64,000 nucleotides of DNA. Origin: Geothrix sp. 21YS21S-2. GTDB taxonomy: Bacteria; Acidobacteriota; Holophagae; Holophagales; Holophagaceae. Shown here one piece after another: positions 27,135 to 39,364 of the stretch. The notes under the pieces were generated by a model. The model was not told the origin of the DNA. It searched no databases and was given only the letters and a program-made list of their open reading frames with translations. Position 1 is the stretch's first letter. Each line of letters begins with the position of its first letter. The DNA lies in the NCBI RefSeq assembly GCF_030846775.1, contig NZ_CP132910.1, positions 3,661,001 through 3,725,000 on the forward strand, in the 5' to 3' direction. The position numbers were made by a program, and so were the translations under genes.

Positions 27135-27845
27135 TCAAGGCCGTTGCCCATCCTTCGCCGCCTGCCGGCCGGATGGAGACGGCGTCCGATGGGGCGAGGC
27201 GACCGGTTCAAGGTCCGGGTCCGGAAGGGCGGGACCGTCCCGGCGACGCGCCAACCAGACGGTGCGGGAGCCGCAGGCCGGATCCTCCGGCGTGAAGGCG
27301 ACAACCTCGAAACCGTAGGCCTCGAGCAGGCCGCGGTATTCCTCCGGAGACAGGCTGGCGTGGAAAAGCGGGTCGCCATTGAGACACCCGATCGCCTCGC
27401 CGTGCCTGGGACCGCTCGTGAACATGAGGGGGGCCCCGGGGGCCGAATGGGCGGCAAAGACCTGGAACATCCCGCGCTGGCTGTCGTGGTCGAGATGGAA
27501 GAAGCTGTCCCAGGCGAGGACTCCGGAGAATCTCCGGCCCAGGGCCAAGGAGCGCATGTCGGCTTCGATCCACGCCTGGCCGGGCAACGCCGCGCGGGCC
27601 TGGGCGAGCAGGGAGCCGGCGGTATCGACGCCGGTGAGCGCGAATCCGCGCGCCGCCAGCCACGCCCCGATGGGCCGGCCGCTGCCGCAGCCCAGGTCCA
27701 GAACGTCCCCGCCATCCGCGAGACCTGATGCGAAGCGTCCAAGCCAGCCGGTTTCCGGAAACGGCTGCGCGTGGCGCAAGGCGGCCCAGTGCTCGCCGTG
27801 GCGGCGGTAGAGGTCGATGACGGAGGCGGCAAGGGGATTGGACAT
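27135..27845 (-). CDS. Class I SAM-dependent methyltransferase
   Basis: 236 residues. Motif I is VLDLGCGSGRPIGAWLA (about residues 47-63), followed by LTGVDTAGSLL and WIEADMRSLALG, then LAWDSFFHLDH. Starts at ATG 27845, four bases after the stop of the DinB-like gene, so it is probably coupled to it. The C-terminal 30 residues are Pro/Arg-rich and may be disordered. Substrate unknown. Confidence 0.78.
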   Translation of the reverse strand: MSNPLAASVIDLYRRHGEHWAALRHAQPFPETGWLGRFASGLADGGDVLDLGCGSGRPIGAWLAARGFALTGVDTAGSLLAQARAALPGQAWIEADMRSLALGRRFSGVLAWDSFFHLDHDSQRGMFQVFAAHSAPGAPLMFTSGPRHGEAIGCLNGDPLFHASLSPEEYRGLLEAYGFEVVAFTPEDPACGSRTVWLARRRDGPALPDPDLEPVASPHRTPSPSGRQAAKDGQRP

Positions 27846-27849
27846 CGGT

Positions 27850-28674
27850 TCAGGCCATGACGGCAACGGTCTCCAGCAGGGGCATGGCCAGCGCCTGATC
27901 GCCCGTCAAGCGAACACGGCCCAGGGCCTCCTCCCGGCCCAGCGCCTTGGAGAGCAGAAGCCAGGCGGTTTCCGGATCCAGCGCGACCGTGGACCGGGCA
28001 GGGCCTTCGCCGAGGTGAAGCGTCCAGAGGTCCACGTCCCGCCTCAGGCACCAGACGCGGGGGGCGTCCCCGGTCAGCTCCACGCGAAGCGTGGCGCCCG
28101 GCTCGCAGGCAACGCCGCGATACGCGTGGGGCAGGGCCCGCAACAGGGTGTCCATCACCGGATGCAGCAGGTCGGCTTCGACCAGGGGCGGCGCGCCGAC
28201 GGCGAGGCGAATCTGCTGCTGGTGGATCCAGTGTTCGGTGAGGTCGCGCGCAAGGTCGAAGCGGGTGGTGGATGCGGTCTCGCCTGCCCAGGCCACCGGG
28301 AAGGTGGCCGGAGCGGCCAGGTCGAGGCCCGACATGGCGGCCGCCAGTTCACCGCCGGTCCAGGCCAGCAGGCCACGCAGCACCTCCGGACTCAGCCGCG
28401 CCGAGGCCTCCACCCAGGTGGCGTTCAGGCGGTTGAGGAACGCCACGAGCGGCTCACCGGGCTCCGGACGACCCGAAAACCAGCCATCGCGTTGAACCGC
28501 GAGACGGCGCAACTGCCCGTCCAGGAGGTGGGCGGCGACGTCCTTGACGCACCAGCGTCGCGCCACCGTTGGCCGCCGCCAGTCCTCCGGCGTCAAGGTG
28601 GCCAGAAGGTCGAGCAGGCTGGCATGGACACGTGCGATGATGGGTCTGGGATCGAAAATCGGTGAAGCCGTCAT
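27850..28674 (-). CDS. Maleylpyruvate isomerase/DinB-like thiol-dependent family protein
   Basis: 274 residues. The N-terminal four-helix part has WCVKDVAAHLLDGQLRRL, where the Asp/His segment matches the metal-binding helix of MDMPI_N/DinB-type folds, and a second His in LTEHWIHQQQI. The C-terminal part is a small alpha/beta domain. Members act in thiol-dependent isomerisation or conjugation, but most are uncharacterised. ATG 28674 has SD GGAGG. Confidence 0.65.
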   Translation of the reverse strand: MTASPIFDPRPIIARVHASLLDLLATLTPEDWRRPTVARRWCVKDVAAHLLDGQLRRLAVQRDGWFSGRPEPGEPLVAFLNRLNATWVEASARLSPEVLRGLLAWTGGELAAAMSGLDLAAPATFPVAWAGETASTTRFDLARDLTEHWIHQQQIRLAVGAPPLVEADLLHPVMDTLLRALPHAYRGVACEPGATLRVELTGDAPRVWCLRRDVDLWTLHLGEGPARSTVALDPETAWLLLSKALGREEALGRVRLTGDQALAMPLLETVAVMA

Positions 28675-28828
28675 GCGCCCTCCAGCGCCATTGGGAAGGT
28701 GGGACAAAGAGGTGGGACATGGGACGGAACGGGGATCAAGGGGCATCGCCAGGCACTGCATCCATGCGGCCGGGCCTGCCGGATGGGTCCGATTGGCAAC
28801 GACCGGAGGCCCTGGGCCAGCATCTTAC

Positions 28829-29719
28829 CTAGTGCTGGATCGCCTGATCAAGCGGTGTGGCGGGCCTGGGCGGCGCCGGAGGCCTGCCGATCCATGCGAG
28901 TCCCTTGGCCAGATCGAGCGTCACCACCCAGTTGCGCAGGAAGGGCATGCCCAGGTTTCCATCCATGATCATGTCCGGCGCGAAGGCATCCGGCGTTGTC
29001 GCGCGGATATCGCCCAGGATTTCGAAATCGGCGAGCTGTTTGCCATCCTGCTTCGGGTCCATGCCGACCAGATGGGCGATCGCCTTGGAGGCGAGCACCG
29101 TGCCGCCGTTGCCGGAATCGAGCTCGAACCACAGCGTGCCTTTCTTCGACGGAACGGCGGCCATCACCGCCAGTGCGCAGCCGTTCACCTCGCGTTTCAG
29201 CCGGATGCGCAGGGGACGCAGGGTCGCGATTCGCGCCGTCCGGCTTGCCTCCGACTCGAGCGTCAGCGTCCCTGCGGCGAAATCCAGCGTCACGGTTCGG
29301 CCCTCGAACAGGTTCAGCCCGATGATGCCGTCCAGTTCCGCATCGCGGGGATTGTGCTCGGCCATCCGGATCAGGCCGAGCACCGGCGGCGCAAGGGCGA
29401 TGCCGGCCACGGTGACCGGGATGGAATCGCCGCAATGCGGCCCGTCGTGGCGCGTTCCCATCATGTCGTAGCCGGTGATCCGGCCCCAGGGCTCGCAGCC
29501 TGCGCGCCTGGCGCTCTCGGGCGATACGAGCGTGATCCCCGCCCCCGTGTCGAACAGGTAGAGGCCCTTCCTGCCGCCGACTTCGGCTTCCATCGCCCAG
29601 CGCGTGCGCCACGGCTTCATCTGGATCACCGCAGCCGGTGCGGCGGCCGGCTGCTGGGCCTGGGCGGCGGGCAGGATCGAGGCCAGGACGGCGAGGACCG
29701 GAAGGCGCAGGGATTTCAT
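28829..29719 (-). CDS. Secreted retropepsin-like aspartyl protease
   Basis: 296 residues. Signal peptide at residues 1-21 (ending AAQAQ). Two aspartyl-protease half-sites: LFDTGAGITLVS (about residue 56) and FELDSGNGGTVLAS (about residue 200), each with the hydrophobic-Asp-Ser/Thr-Gly core and followed by a GIIGLNLF or GNLGMPFL flap-like strand. So a tandem, two-domain form inside one chain. Periplasmic; substrate unknown. Confidence 0.8.
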   Translation of the reverse strand: MKSLRLPVLAVLASILPAAQAQQPAAAPAAVIQMKPWRTRWAMEAEVGGRKGLYLFDTGAGITLVSPESARRAGCEPWGRITGYDMMGTRHDGPHCGDSIPVTVAGIALAPPVLGLIRMAEHNPRDAELDGIIGLNLFEGRTVTLDFAAGTLTLESEASRTARIATLRPLRIRLKREVNGCALAVMAAVPSKKGTLWFELDSGNGGTVLASKAIAHLVGMDPKQDGKQLADFEILGDIRATTPDAFAPDMIMDGNLGMPFLRNWVVTLDLAKGLAWIGRPPAPPRPATPLDQAIQH

Positions 29720-29839
29720 CGGGCATCTCCACGTATCGAATCAGGTCGTGCGGCGAATTCTACAATTCCTGTTTCCAGGGAGGGGCTTTTCCCCACAGGT
29801 TCCGCCACCCGGTCCTGCCAGGGCGGGACGGGAACGGCG

Positions 29840-32425
29840 CTAGGGCCGAAGGCCCTGGGGCCCGGTGGCCGGCGCCGGGTCGGCAGGCGAGGGGGGAAGG
29901 GCGGGGAATTTCAGCGTGAGCACCAGGTCGGGCCAGCCAAAAACCCGCAGGTAGCCTTGACCGGCCGGGAGGGGCGAGGCCAGGTCGATGGATTCGTGGC
30001 CCTCCCCGATGGCCACGCTGGCTTTCTCCCAGGGCCCGGAGGGCGAGGGCGCCAGGGCTTCGATGGCATCCAGCGACGGCCCGACGAGCCTCGTTCCGGC
30101 GGGGGTCCTCTGGACCGCGGCGATGGTGGGCAGGTCCAGGAAGGTGGCGGGGAGGGGGAGCCAGTCGCCGGCGCCGCAGTGGTCGTCCAGGACCTGGACC
30201 TCCAGCCGGCCCGAAGCCCGGCCTCCCAGGAGTTCGGCCGGTGTGAACGTGAAGGTCGCCTTCAGGTTGTTGCCCATGACCTTGATCCTGGCCTGGGGGA
30301 TGGCGCGGATCTCCTTGGGCTCGTCGGCGTTCCGGATGGCGGCGTGGAAGCCTCGGTCGGACGGGAACCGGTAGCCCCTGGCCGCGATGAGGCCCACCTG
30401 GCTCGGGGAACCGGTGGCGGCGATCGGAAGGCTGGAGGTCAGGAGGACGCGGGTGGCCCTGGCCTCCACGGGAACGACCTGCGCCTCGGCGAGGCGGGGT
30501 CGCGCCGCCAGCAGGGCCGCGTTCTCGAGGGGGACCTTCCGGTCCGCCGCCAGGACCATGGAAGCGGCCAGCTTCGTGCCGGGGGTCCCGTCCAGGGGCT
30601 TGCCGTCCTCGGCCCGGAAGGTGCGGAGGCCGGGCGCATCCGAGCCACTGGGGATGAACCGGCGATTCCCCAGTTCCATCGCCTGGATGCCCTCCAGGTG
30701 GCATCCCTTGAGCGCGATCCGGTCCTCGCCCAGGCGGGCCTCCAGTCCCGCGGGCTCCGGGGGCGCCTCGAGCAGGGTCATGGGCAGGGCGAGCATGGGC
30801 TTTTCCTGGCCAAACGCCAGGATCTCCAGGACCCCGGCCCCGGCCTGGTCCGGCCTGGGCTGGAAGACGGCCGATCTGCCGCCGTCCTTCCCTTCCGTCA
30901 GGTTCGCGATCAGGGGCGCCGAACCGGCCTTGGCCGGCCGGAAGGCGACCTTTTCCACCACGGGGGCCCAGGTCCTGGGCAACCCGATCGCGCAGCCCTT
31001 CCCGATCTGGAACGCCGCCCGCTCCTCCGGGGTCGGGGCCCAGGCCGGGTCGACGCCCACCGGAAGTTCCAGGGGGTCGGTGGCGATGCTGGTGAAGCCC
31101 CAGCGCCCGACCACGCGGACTTGCACCTTGGCGGCGCCCAGCTTCCTCAGGGGTTCCTGGAGCGGGGCCGGAGAGGCCACGAACGACGCCTTGCCCGGGC
31201 TCGCGGTGAGCCCCAGGGGGGGCAGGGCCTCGCCCTTGGGTCCGGTGACCAGGAGCTTCCAGTCGTGCCCGAACAGCGAGAACGGGTTCCGGTTCTTCTC
31301 CCGGGGGCGGACCTTCAGGAGGGCCTGGTTCTTGAGGATGGATTCCCCGCCGGGCAGTTCCAGCTCGAAGGACGGGGGCGTCTGGTCCTCCCATTGGCCT
31401 GGACAGCACATGAGGGCCCCGAGCGTGTCGCCGGTCGTATGGATCCAGTCGCTGTAGTAGAGTTCGGCGCTGGCCCCGTGGAAGTTCCGCGCCAGGGCCG
31501 GCAGGTACTGGAACTGGTGGCCCGGCCAGAGGTTCTTGATGATGGAGGCAAGGTCAAAGAATATCGAGACATAGGCCGAAATGGGGCGGTTCCCGCCCGC
31601 CCCGGCCGTGACCTGGGCTTCCACCGGCGCCGAGCCCGATTCCGGGACGAGGACATTGGTCTTCCTGAACTCCTGGGTGATGAACTGGAATTTGGCCAGG
31701 TTGGACCTGGAACTCCCCACGAAGGCCTGGAGATCCCCGGAAACGGCGTTGCCGTAGGAATGGAGGAAGCCCAGCACGGCGTTGTCGTACTGCGCGGGGG
31801 AGAGGTTCTTGTCGATGGCGTCCAGGTCCGCCAGGAACCTGTCCACCGAGGCGCGCTCCTCGGAAAGTTCGAAGATCCTGGTGCAGAGGTTCCGGAAGGC
31901 TTCCAGGTGGGTGTTGAGGTCCTTGAGCACCTTCTTGCGCCCGTTCTTGTCGGGGACCAGGAAGATCATGGGAATGGAATCGTAGGGCACCGGGATGGAA
32001 GGCACCATCATCTCGTCGCCCTTGCGCTTCAGGCGGAAGCTGACGACACCCTGGTCGGTGGGGGCGACGGTCTTCGGCAGGAAGACGACGACCAGGGACC
32101 AGTCGGCACGGGTGACCCGCTGGTCGAAGGCTTCCCCGGAAAAGGAAAGCTCCAGCCTGTCCTGGAATTTCAGGACCGGCACCTGGAACACGGGGAGGGA
32201 GGACTCCTCGGGCGTTCCCTGGGCATGGACCACGGTCGCGGTGATGGCTATCGGGCCCTTCTGGAAGGCCTCGACCAGGGTCGGGGCATCCGCCTGCTTC
32301 TCCTTGGCCTTGGGCGCTTCGGGGGGCGCTCCGGCCAGGGGGGCAAGGCAGCCCGTCAGGGCACAGACGCAGAACGCCTTCCTGAACAAGGCGTGAACGG
32401 GATTCGAATGCGTGCGCATCTCCAT
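29840..32425 (-). CDS. Large secreted lipoprotein, family not recognised
   Basis: 861 residues. An N-terminal signal segment contains LTGC (about residue 24), a good lipobox, then a low-complexity APPEAPKAKEK linker. The first 370 residues are mixed alpha/beta with acidic helices. The rest reads as several beta-sandwich-like segments rich in Pro, Gly and Val (for example KVQVRVVGRWGF, LKATFTFTPAELLGGR). No catalytic motif found. ATG 32425 preferred; Met3 at 32419 is the alternative. Probably anchored in the outer membrane. Confidence 0.6.
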   Translation of the reverse strand: MEMRTHSNPVHALFRKAFCVCALTGCLAPLAGAPPEAPKAKEKQADAPTLVEAFQKGPIAITATVVHAQGTPEESSLPVFQVPVLKFQDRLELSFSGEAFDQRVTRADWSLVVVFLPKTVAPTDQGVVSFRLKRKGDEMMVPSIPVPYDSIPMIFLVPDKNGRKKVLKDLNTHLEAFRNLCTRIFELSEERASVDRFLADLDAIDKNLSPAQYDNAVLGFLHSYGNAVSGDLQAFVGSSRSNLAKFQFITQEFRKTNVLVPESGSAPVEAQVTAGAGGNRPISAYVSIFFDLASIIKNLWPGHQFQYLPALARNFHGASAELYYSDWIHTTGDTLGALMCCPGQWEDQTPPSFELELPGGESILKNQALLKVRPREKNRNPFSLFGHDWKLLVTGPKGEALPPLGLTASPGKASFVASPAPLQEPLRKLGAAKVQVRVVGRWGFTSIATDPLELPVGVDPAWAPTPEERAAFQIGKGCAIGLPRTWAPVVEKVAFRPAKAGSAPLIANLTEGKDGGRSAVFQPRPDQAGAGVLEILAFGQEKPMLALPMTLLEAPPEPAGLEARLGEDRIALKGCHLEGIQAMELGNRRFIPSGSDAPGLRTFRAEDGKPLDGTPGTKLAASMVLAADRKVPLENAALLAARPRLAEAQVVPVEARATRVLLTSSLPIAATGSPSQVGLIAARGYRFPSDRGFHAAIRNADEPKEIRAIPQARIKVMGNNLKATFTFTPAELLGGRASGRLEVQVLDDHCGAGDWLPLPATFLDLPTIAAVQRTPAGTRLVGPSLDAIEALAPSPSGPWEKASVAIGEGHESIDLASPLPAGQGYLRVFGWPDLVLTLKFPALPPSPADPAPATGPQGLRP

Positions 32426-32484
32426 GAGACCCCAGCGGGCGGCAAAGGGTTGAGGCGTCCGGTCCCTTCGGTTGCTTGCACGCT

Positions 32485-33162
32485 TCAGCGAGGATCGCGT
32501 CCCGCGGGTCCTTCCCCGGAAGAACTCGGTGGATCGGGTGCGGGCTTGGTTCCCCCTGCCGCAGGTGCCTTCAGGCGAGTGAGTTCCGCCTCCAGCCGGG
32601 CGATCCGGTCCCGAAGAGGCCGGACCGCCTGGGCGACCTCCTCCTCCGTGAAGCGTGGGGTTATGAACTTCGGACAGTTCCAGTCGAAGGCCTCGACCCG
32701 GATTCGGAACAGGCGCTCGGTGACCGTCTCGCTTCCCGGCGGGATCAGGCGTTCGGCCAGGGCGGGATCCTCCTCGACGCCCAGCACCTCCGCCCGGCCC
32801 AGGAGCTTCAGCCTCGTCTGGTGCGGATAGCTCATCAGGAAGAGGCAGACGCGCGCGCCTCCCTGGAGGTTGCCCGTGGTCAGGAGCTGCCGGTTCCCCC
32901 TGAAATCCGCGAACCCGAGCTCGGCCGGGCCCAGCACCTTCAGGAAGCCGCGGGGACCCCCCCGGTGCTGGATGTAGGGCCATCCCTCCGGGTTCACCGT
33001 GGCCAGGTAGAAACTGTCCCGGTCCTCGATGAAGGCGATCTCATCCGCGCCGAGGGTGTCCCCGGCGGCCGATCCGGGCCGGGGGAGGCTGCGGCCGTAG
33101 TAGCGCTCCTGCGCGGCCTTCACGGCGGGGGTGAGGGTCCTGTGGAAAAATGCCTTGGTCAT
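32485..33162 (-). CDS. Pyridoxamine 5'-phosphate oxidase-family flavin-binding protein
   Basis: 225 residues. The split-barrel core has FYLATVNPEGWPYIQHRGG, LGFADFRGNRQLLTTGNLQ and VCLFLMSYPHQTRLKLLGRAEV, the family FMN-binding pattern. A C-terminal helix (VRPLRDRIARLEAELTRL) and Pro/Gly-rich tail are extra. The end of the core, NCPKFITPR, is conserved in this subgroup. SD GGAGG precedes ATG 33162. Substrate unknown. Confidence 0.85.
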   Translation of the reverse strand: MTKAFFHRTLTPAVKAAQERYYGRSLPRPGSAAGDTLGADEIAFIEDRDSFYLATVNPEGWPYIQHRGGPRGFLKVLGPAELGFADFRGNRQLLTTGNLQGGARVCLFLMSYPHQTRLKLLGRAEVLGVEEDPALAERLIPPGSETVTERLFRIRVEAFDWNCPKFITPRFTEEEVAQAVRPLRDRIARLEAELTRLKAPAAGGTKPAPDPPSSSGEGPAGRDPR

Positions 33163-33236
33163 GGGTCCTCCACGGGAAGGGCTGCAGTGTCTCCAGGCGG
33201 CCCTTGACCCGGCCGGGACCGGCGGAGCCCGTTCAG

Positions 33237-33569
33237 CTACCAGGCCACATCTTCCGGGCCCGCCTCCCTCATGTCCAGCACCAGGTGCAGGCTGGCCATG
33301 CGCAGCACGAGCACGACGCGCGGCCTGAGGCCGCACAGGATCAGCCGCCCTCCCCTGTTCCGCGTGGACACGAAACTCGCAACGATCTGGCCCACGCCCA
33401 GGCTGTCGATGAATTCCACCGAGGAGCAATCGAGCAGGATCTTCAGCACGCCGGCGTCGAGGGCCTCATGGACGGCCCTGGACAGGTCCTCCTTGCCCTC
33501 CGAGGCCGTCAGCTTCTGGCCGGGGACCAGGACGAGGACATCCCGGTCCATGTGCTGGGTAAGGTGCAT
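33237..33569 (-). CDS. STAS-domain anti-sigma factor antagonist-like protein
   Basis: 110 residues; a single STAS domain. The loop LLDCSSVEFIDSLGVGQIV carries the Ser (DSLG) that partner kinases phosphorylate in SpoIIAA-type proteins. The N-terminal strands are VLVLVPGQKLTASEG. SD GGGAGG lies six nt before ATG 33569. No anti-sigma kinase gene is nearby, so the partner is unknown. Confidence 0.85.
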   Translation of the reverse strand: MHLTQHMDRDVLVLVPGQKLTASEGKEDLSRAVHEALDAGVLKILLDCSSVEFIDSLGVGQIVASFVSTRNRGGRLILCGLRPRVVLVLRMASLHLVLDMREAGPEDVAW

Positions 33570-33807
33570 GCGGCCTCCCTCGGCGCTGGAACGACTCATT
33601 GGACCAGAACGTTGTAACAACCCGGTAACATTCAAACCCGCGGCCGGGCGGCCCGTAAAGATTCCGTTGCGGCAGCCGTTCCGCGGGCGGTTCGCCCTTT
33701 ATGGAACTTTGACGGACGACCCTGGATTCCCAACCTTTTCTTAATGAACTTCAGGCCATATTCATTGGCGGCCTGGATCAGGCGATCCGGCAACTTCTGG
33801 AGCCCAA

Positions 33808-35151
33808 ATGCGCATCCTTCTCACCGCCTTCCTGGCGGCCGGGGCCGTCGTGCCCGGCCTTGCCCAGGCTCCCAAGCCCCCGGCGCCCAGGGTCGCCGAG
33901 CCCTTCGCCTTCGCCGATTTCACATGGCTGAACGGCAACCCCCGGACGAACGACGCGATCCTGGACTCGAAGTACTTCACCGGCGAATTCCGGGCGGACG
34001 TGAACGCGGTCTACGACTTCAACCACCCCAAGGACCACACCCTCGGCGGCTCCAGCGAGCTGGGGCGGACCGGAGAGGTCCAGGTCCAGCAGCTGGGCAT
34101 CGGCGGCGACTTCCACTGGGATCACGTCCGGGGCCGGATCCTCACCCAGTTCGGGATGTACGCCACGATGACCCCGCGCAACGACGCCAGCACGGCCAAG
34201 GGCCAGTGGGCCACGGACAACGCGTACCGCTACGTCTCGGAAGCCTACGGCGGCTACCACTGGGATGCCCTGAACGGCGTCAACCTCGACGCGGGCATCT
34301 TCATGTCCTATATCGGGCTCTTCAGCTTCTACAACTTCGACAACTGGGCCTACCAGCCGTCGTACGTCTCCTCGAACACGCCCTGGTTCTTCAACGGCAT
34401 CCGCCTCCAGGTGTTTCCCACCGACAAGCTCAAGGTCGAGTTCTGGCTCACGAACGGTTGGCAGTCCTACAACATGTTCAACAACACACCGGGCGTGGGA
34501 GCCTCCATCTGGTGGCGGCCCACCGGCGACCTGGCGTTCATCTCCAACAACTACATCCTGGGCGCCGACACCCCGGGCAACCCGAAGCGCACGCGGAGGC
34601 ACACGGACAACAGCGTCGAGTACAAATACTACGACCGCCCCGGCGCGGGCCTGAACCGCATGGCCCTGTCGTTCACCTTCGATCTGGGGGATGAGCAGGG
34701 CGGCGGCGTCAGCCGGAGCGGCACGGCCTCCGACCCCAAGCAGTACTTCGCCGGCTGGATGCTCTACAACCGCTTCTGGTTCGGCCACGACCGCCACGCC
34801 GTCACCCTGGGCGGCGGCGCCATCACCAACCCGGGCCGCTACCTGGTGCTGATGCCCCCCATCAACGGCGCAACGGCCGCCTCGGGCACCCCCTACTTCA
34901 CCCAGAACCCAGGCGATCCCTTCCATGCCTGGGACGGTTCCGTCACCTACGACTACATGCCCAGCCCGTTCATCACCCTGCGCGCCGAGTTCAACCGCCG
35001 GGGCGCCAGTGTGCCCTACTTCACCGGCCCGGGCGGACTGACGCCTCCCGGAGGGAACCAGGGCCCCCTGGGGTCTGCGGTCGAGGGGTGGTCCCCCGAC
35101 CTCAGGAAGACGGAAAGCAGGATCACCCTGGCCTTGATGGTCAAGTTCTAG
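33808..35151 (+). CDS. Outer-membrane beta-barrel protein (BBP2/porin-like)
   Basis: 447 residues. Signal peptide at residues 1-20 (ending LAQA), then alternating hydrophobic/aromatic strands with charged turns, many Trp, Tyr and Asn, and a C-terminal Phe (ITLALMVKF), as needed for barrel assembly. The FADFTWLNG start and GGDFHW strand are typical of the outer-membrane beta-barrel group common in Acidobacteria. Substrate unknown. Confidence 0.8.
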   Translation: MRILLTAFLAAGAVVPGLAQAPKPPAPRVAEPFAFADFTWLNGNPRTNDAILDSKYFTGEFRADVNAVYDFNHPKDHTLGGSSELGRTGEVQVQQLGIGGDFHWDHVRGRILTQFGMYATMTPRNDASTAKGQWATDNAYRYVSEAYGGYHWDALNGVNLDAGIFMSYIGLFSFYNFDNWAYQPSYVSSNTPWFFNGIRLQVFPTDKLKVEFWLTNGWQSYNMFNNTPGVGASIWWRPTGDLAFISNNYILGADTPGNPKRTRRHTDNSVEYKYYDRPGAGLNRMALSFTFDLGDEQGGGVSRSGTASDPKQYFAGWMLYNRFWFGHDRHAVTLGGGAITNPGRYLVLMPPINGATAASGTPYFTQNPGDPFHAWDGSVTYDYMPSPFITLRAEFNRRGASVPYFTGPGGLTPPGGNQGPLGSAVEGWSPDLRKTESRITLALMVKF

Positions 35152-35153
35152 GA

Positions 35154-35924
35154 ATGACCCCCATGTTCAGCCTCCTCCTCGCCATCGCCCTCGCTGCCGC
35201 TCCCAACGCCACCTGCCCCGTCACGGGCCGCCAGGTCACGAACCATCTGCTCTACCACCACGTGACGGTGCGTGGCCGGGCCTACTACGTGTTCGACCGG
35301 GAGGCGGCGATCCGGCTGAAGAACTGCCCTGACTGCTACCTGGCCAAGGACGGCACACCTTTTCTAGAGCTCGGCCTTCAGTTCCCGGTCCAGCCGCCCC
35401 GGGCTGAAGCCCATCCAGGCCCGCTTCACCTTGCCGTCCCGGCCCACGATCAGCGTCGTGGGGATGGCCCGGATCTCCCCCACCTCCTTGGCCAGCCGCG
35501 CCGGGTCCGCCGGGACCATGGCGGCCAGCGCCATGGACGGGTTGGCCGCGAAGAAGGGGGTCACCGCTCCGAAGCCCGTGCGGTCCAGGGAGACCGGAAC
35601 CACCGCGTAGGCCGGCCCCTGGGCGGCCTGGAGTGCGGCGAGTTCGGGGAGGCTCATGCGGCAGGGGGGGCACCAGGTGGCCCAGAAATCCACCACGACC
35701 ACCTGGCCCCGGAACTCGCCCAGGGTGCGGGTGCGGCCTTCGGCGTCCCTGAGGACGAGGGCCGACACGTTGCGGCCGACGAACGCGGAACCGGAGTCCC
35801 CGCCGCCCGAGAAGGCGCGCACGGCCATCCAGCCCAGGCCGAGTACGCCCACGGCGATCAGGAGGAGCGAGAGTCCGGTGCCCAGCCCCTCGGTGCGCTT
35901 CTCCTCGAGCCATTCGCCAAATGA
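35154..35924 (+). CDS. Short YHS-like metal-binding protein, open frame running on antisense to tlpA
   Basis: The first 70 or so residues look real: a signal peptide (residues 4-15), then CPVTGRQVTNH, a strand with VTVRGRAYYVF and NCPDCYLAKDGTP, which resemble the YHS domain (Cys pair, YY, terminal DGTP). Starts are ATG 35154 or 35163, after the porin stop. Beyond about 35363 the frame stays open to 35924 but is exactly antisense to the tlpA gene and reads as a shadow. A stop codon TAG at 35364 is present in another frame, so a frameshift at the 3' end is likely. Confidence 0.5.
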   Translation: MTPMFSLLLAIALAAAPNATCPVTGRQVTNHLLYHHVTVRGRAYYVFDREAAIRLKNCPDCYLAKDGTPFLELGLQFPVQPPRAEAHPGPLHLAVPAHDQRRGDGPDLPHLLGQPRRVRRDHGGQRHGRVGREEGGHRSEARAVQGDRNHRVGRPLGGLECGEFGEAHAAGGAPGGPEIHHDHLAPELAQGAGAAFGVPEDEGRHVAADERGTGVPAAREGAHGHPAQAEYAHGDQEERESGAQPLGALLLEPFAK

Positions 35925-35930
35925 AGCCAT
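35364..35930 (-). CDS. TlpA-like membrane-anchored thiol-disulfide oxidoreductase
   Basis: 188 residues. One TM near the N-terminus (about residues 17-38) and a thioredoxin fold with the redox motif WATWCPPCRM and the cis-Pro loop AIPTTLIV. Faces the periplasm and reduces or transfers disulfides, as in cytochrome c or outer-membrane protein maturation. SD GGGGAGG lies before ATG 35930; upstream in-frame codons are a poor match to coding sequence. Convergent with, and overlapping, the YHS-like frame. Confidence 0.9.
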   Translation of the reverse strand: MASFGEWLEEKRTEGLGTGLSLLLIAVGVLGLGWMAVRAFSGGGDSGSAFVGRNVSALVLRDAEGRTRTLGEFRGQVVVVDFWATWCPPCRMSLPELAALQAAQGPAYAVVPVSLDRTGFGAVTPFFAANPSMALAAMVPADPARLAKEVGEIRAIPTTLIVGRDGKVKRAWMGFSPGRLDRELKAEL

Positions 35931-36191
35931 GGGTGCCTCCCCTGGACCATTCTGACCCGGATCGGGCCGGCCGGGGTCCTTCCGCGCCGGGGAGGCCTTC
36001 TGCGCAGGCGGGCCGATCCGGGGCACCCGGGCCGGGCAGGCAGACGTGGTCCGGACCTTCTCCTGCGAGGGGCGGGCCGTCCGCACCCGGGCCGGAATCC
36101 GGAGAATCAGGCTAAAACTCCGGATCTTTGGGCAATCAATTGCGGCCGCCGGTTCCTAAACTCAGAGGTGCAGCACCTTCCGGAGGAACCC

Positions 36192-39175
<2,984 letters not shown>

Positions 39176-39307
39176 ATCCGCACAACGGGAGGCGTGAAGG
39201 CACGAGCCCTTCCGGAACTGCCGAACGGAACCGGGCGCGGGGGGGGCCCGGGCCATGCGCCGGCCCTTCGGAACGACCGGAATTCTCGTTTCCGGCCAAG
39301 GTGGTCC

Positions 39308-39335
39308 TGGGCAATAACCGCGACTGATGTATGAT
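39308..39335 (+). promoter_or_regulatory. Promoter of the OmpA-family gene
   Basis: TGGGCA (39308-39313), a 16-bp spacer and TATGAT (39330-39335), with 29 nt to the ATG, which has SD AGGAGG. The -10 matches five of six bases. Confidence 0.5.
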
Positions 39336-39364
39336 ATTTTCAGTAACCCATCCCAGGAGGCGAT

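Noticed and set aside
28544-32830. Very long open frame on the plus strand (over 1,400 codons)
   Set aside because: It is antisense to four convincing minus-strand genes; its Gly/Arg/Gln-rich, low-complexity product is what the complement of GC-rich codons gives.
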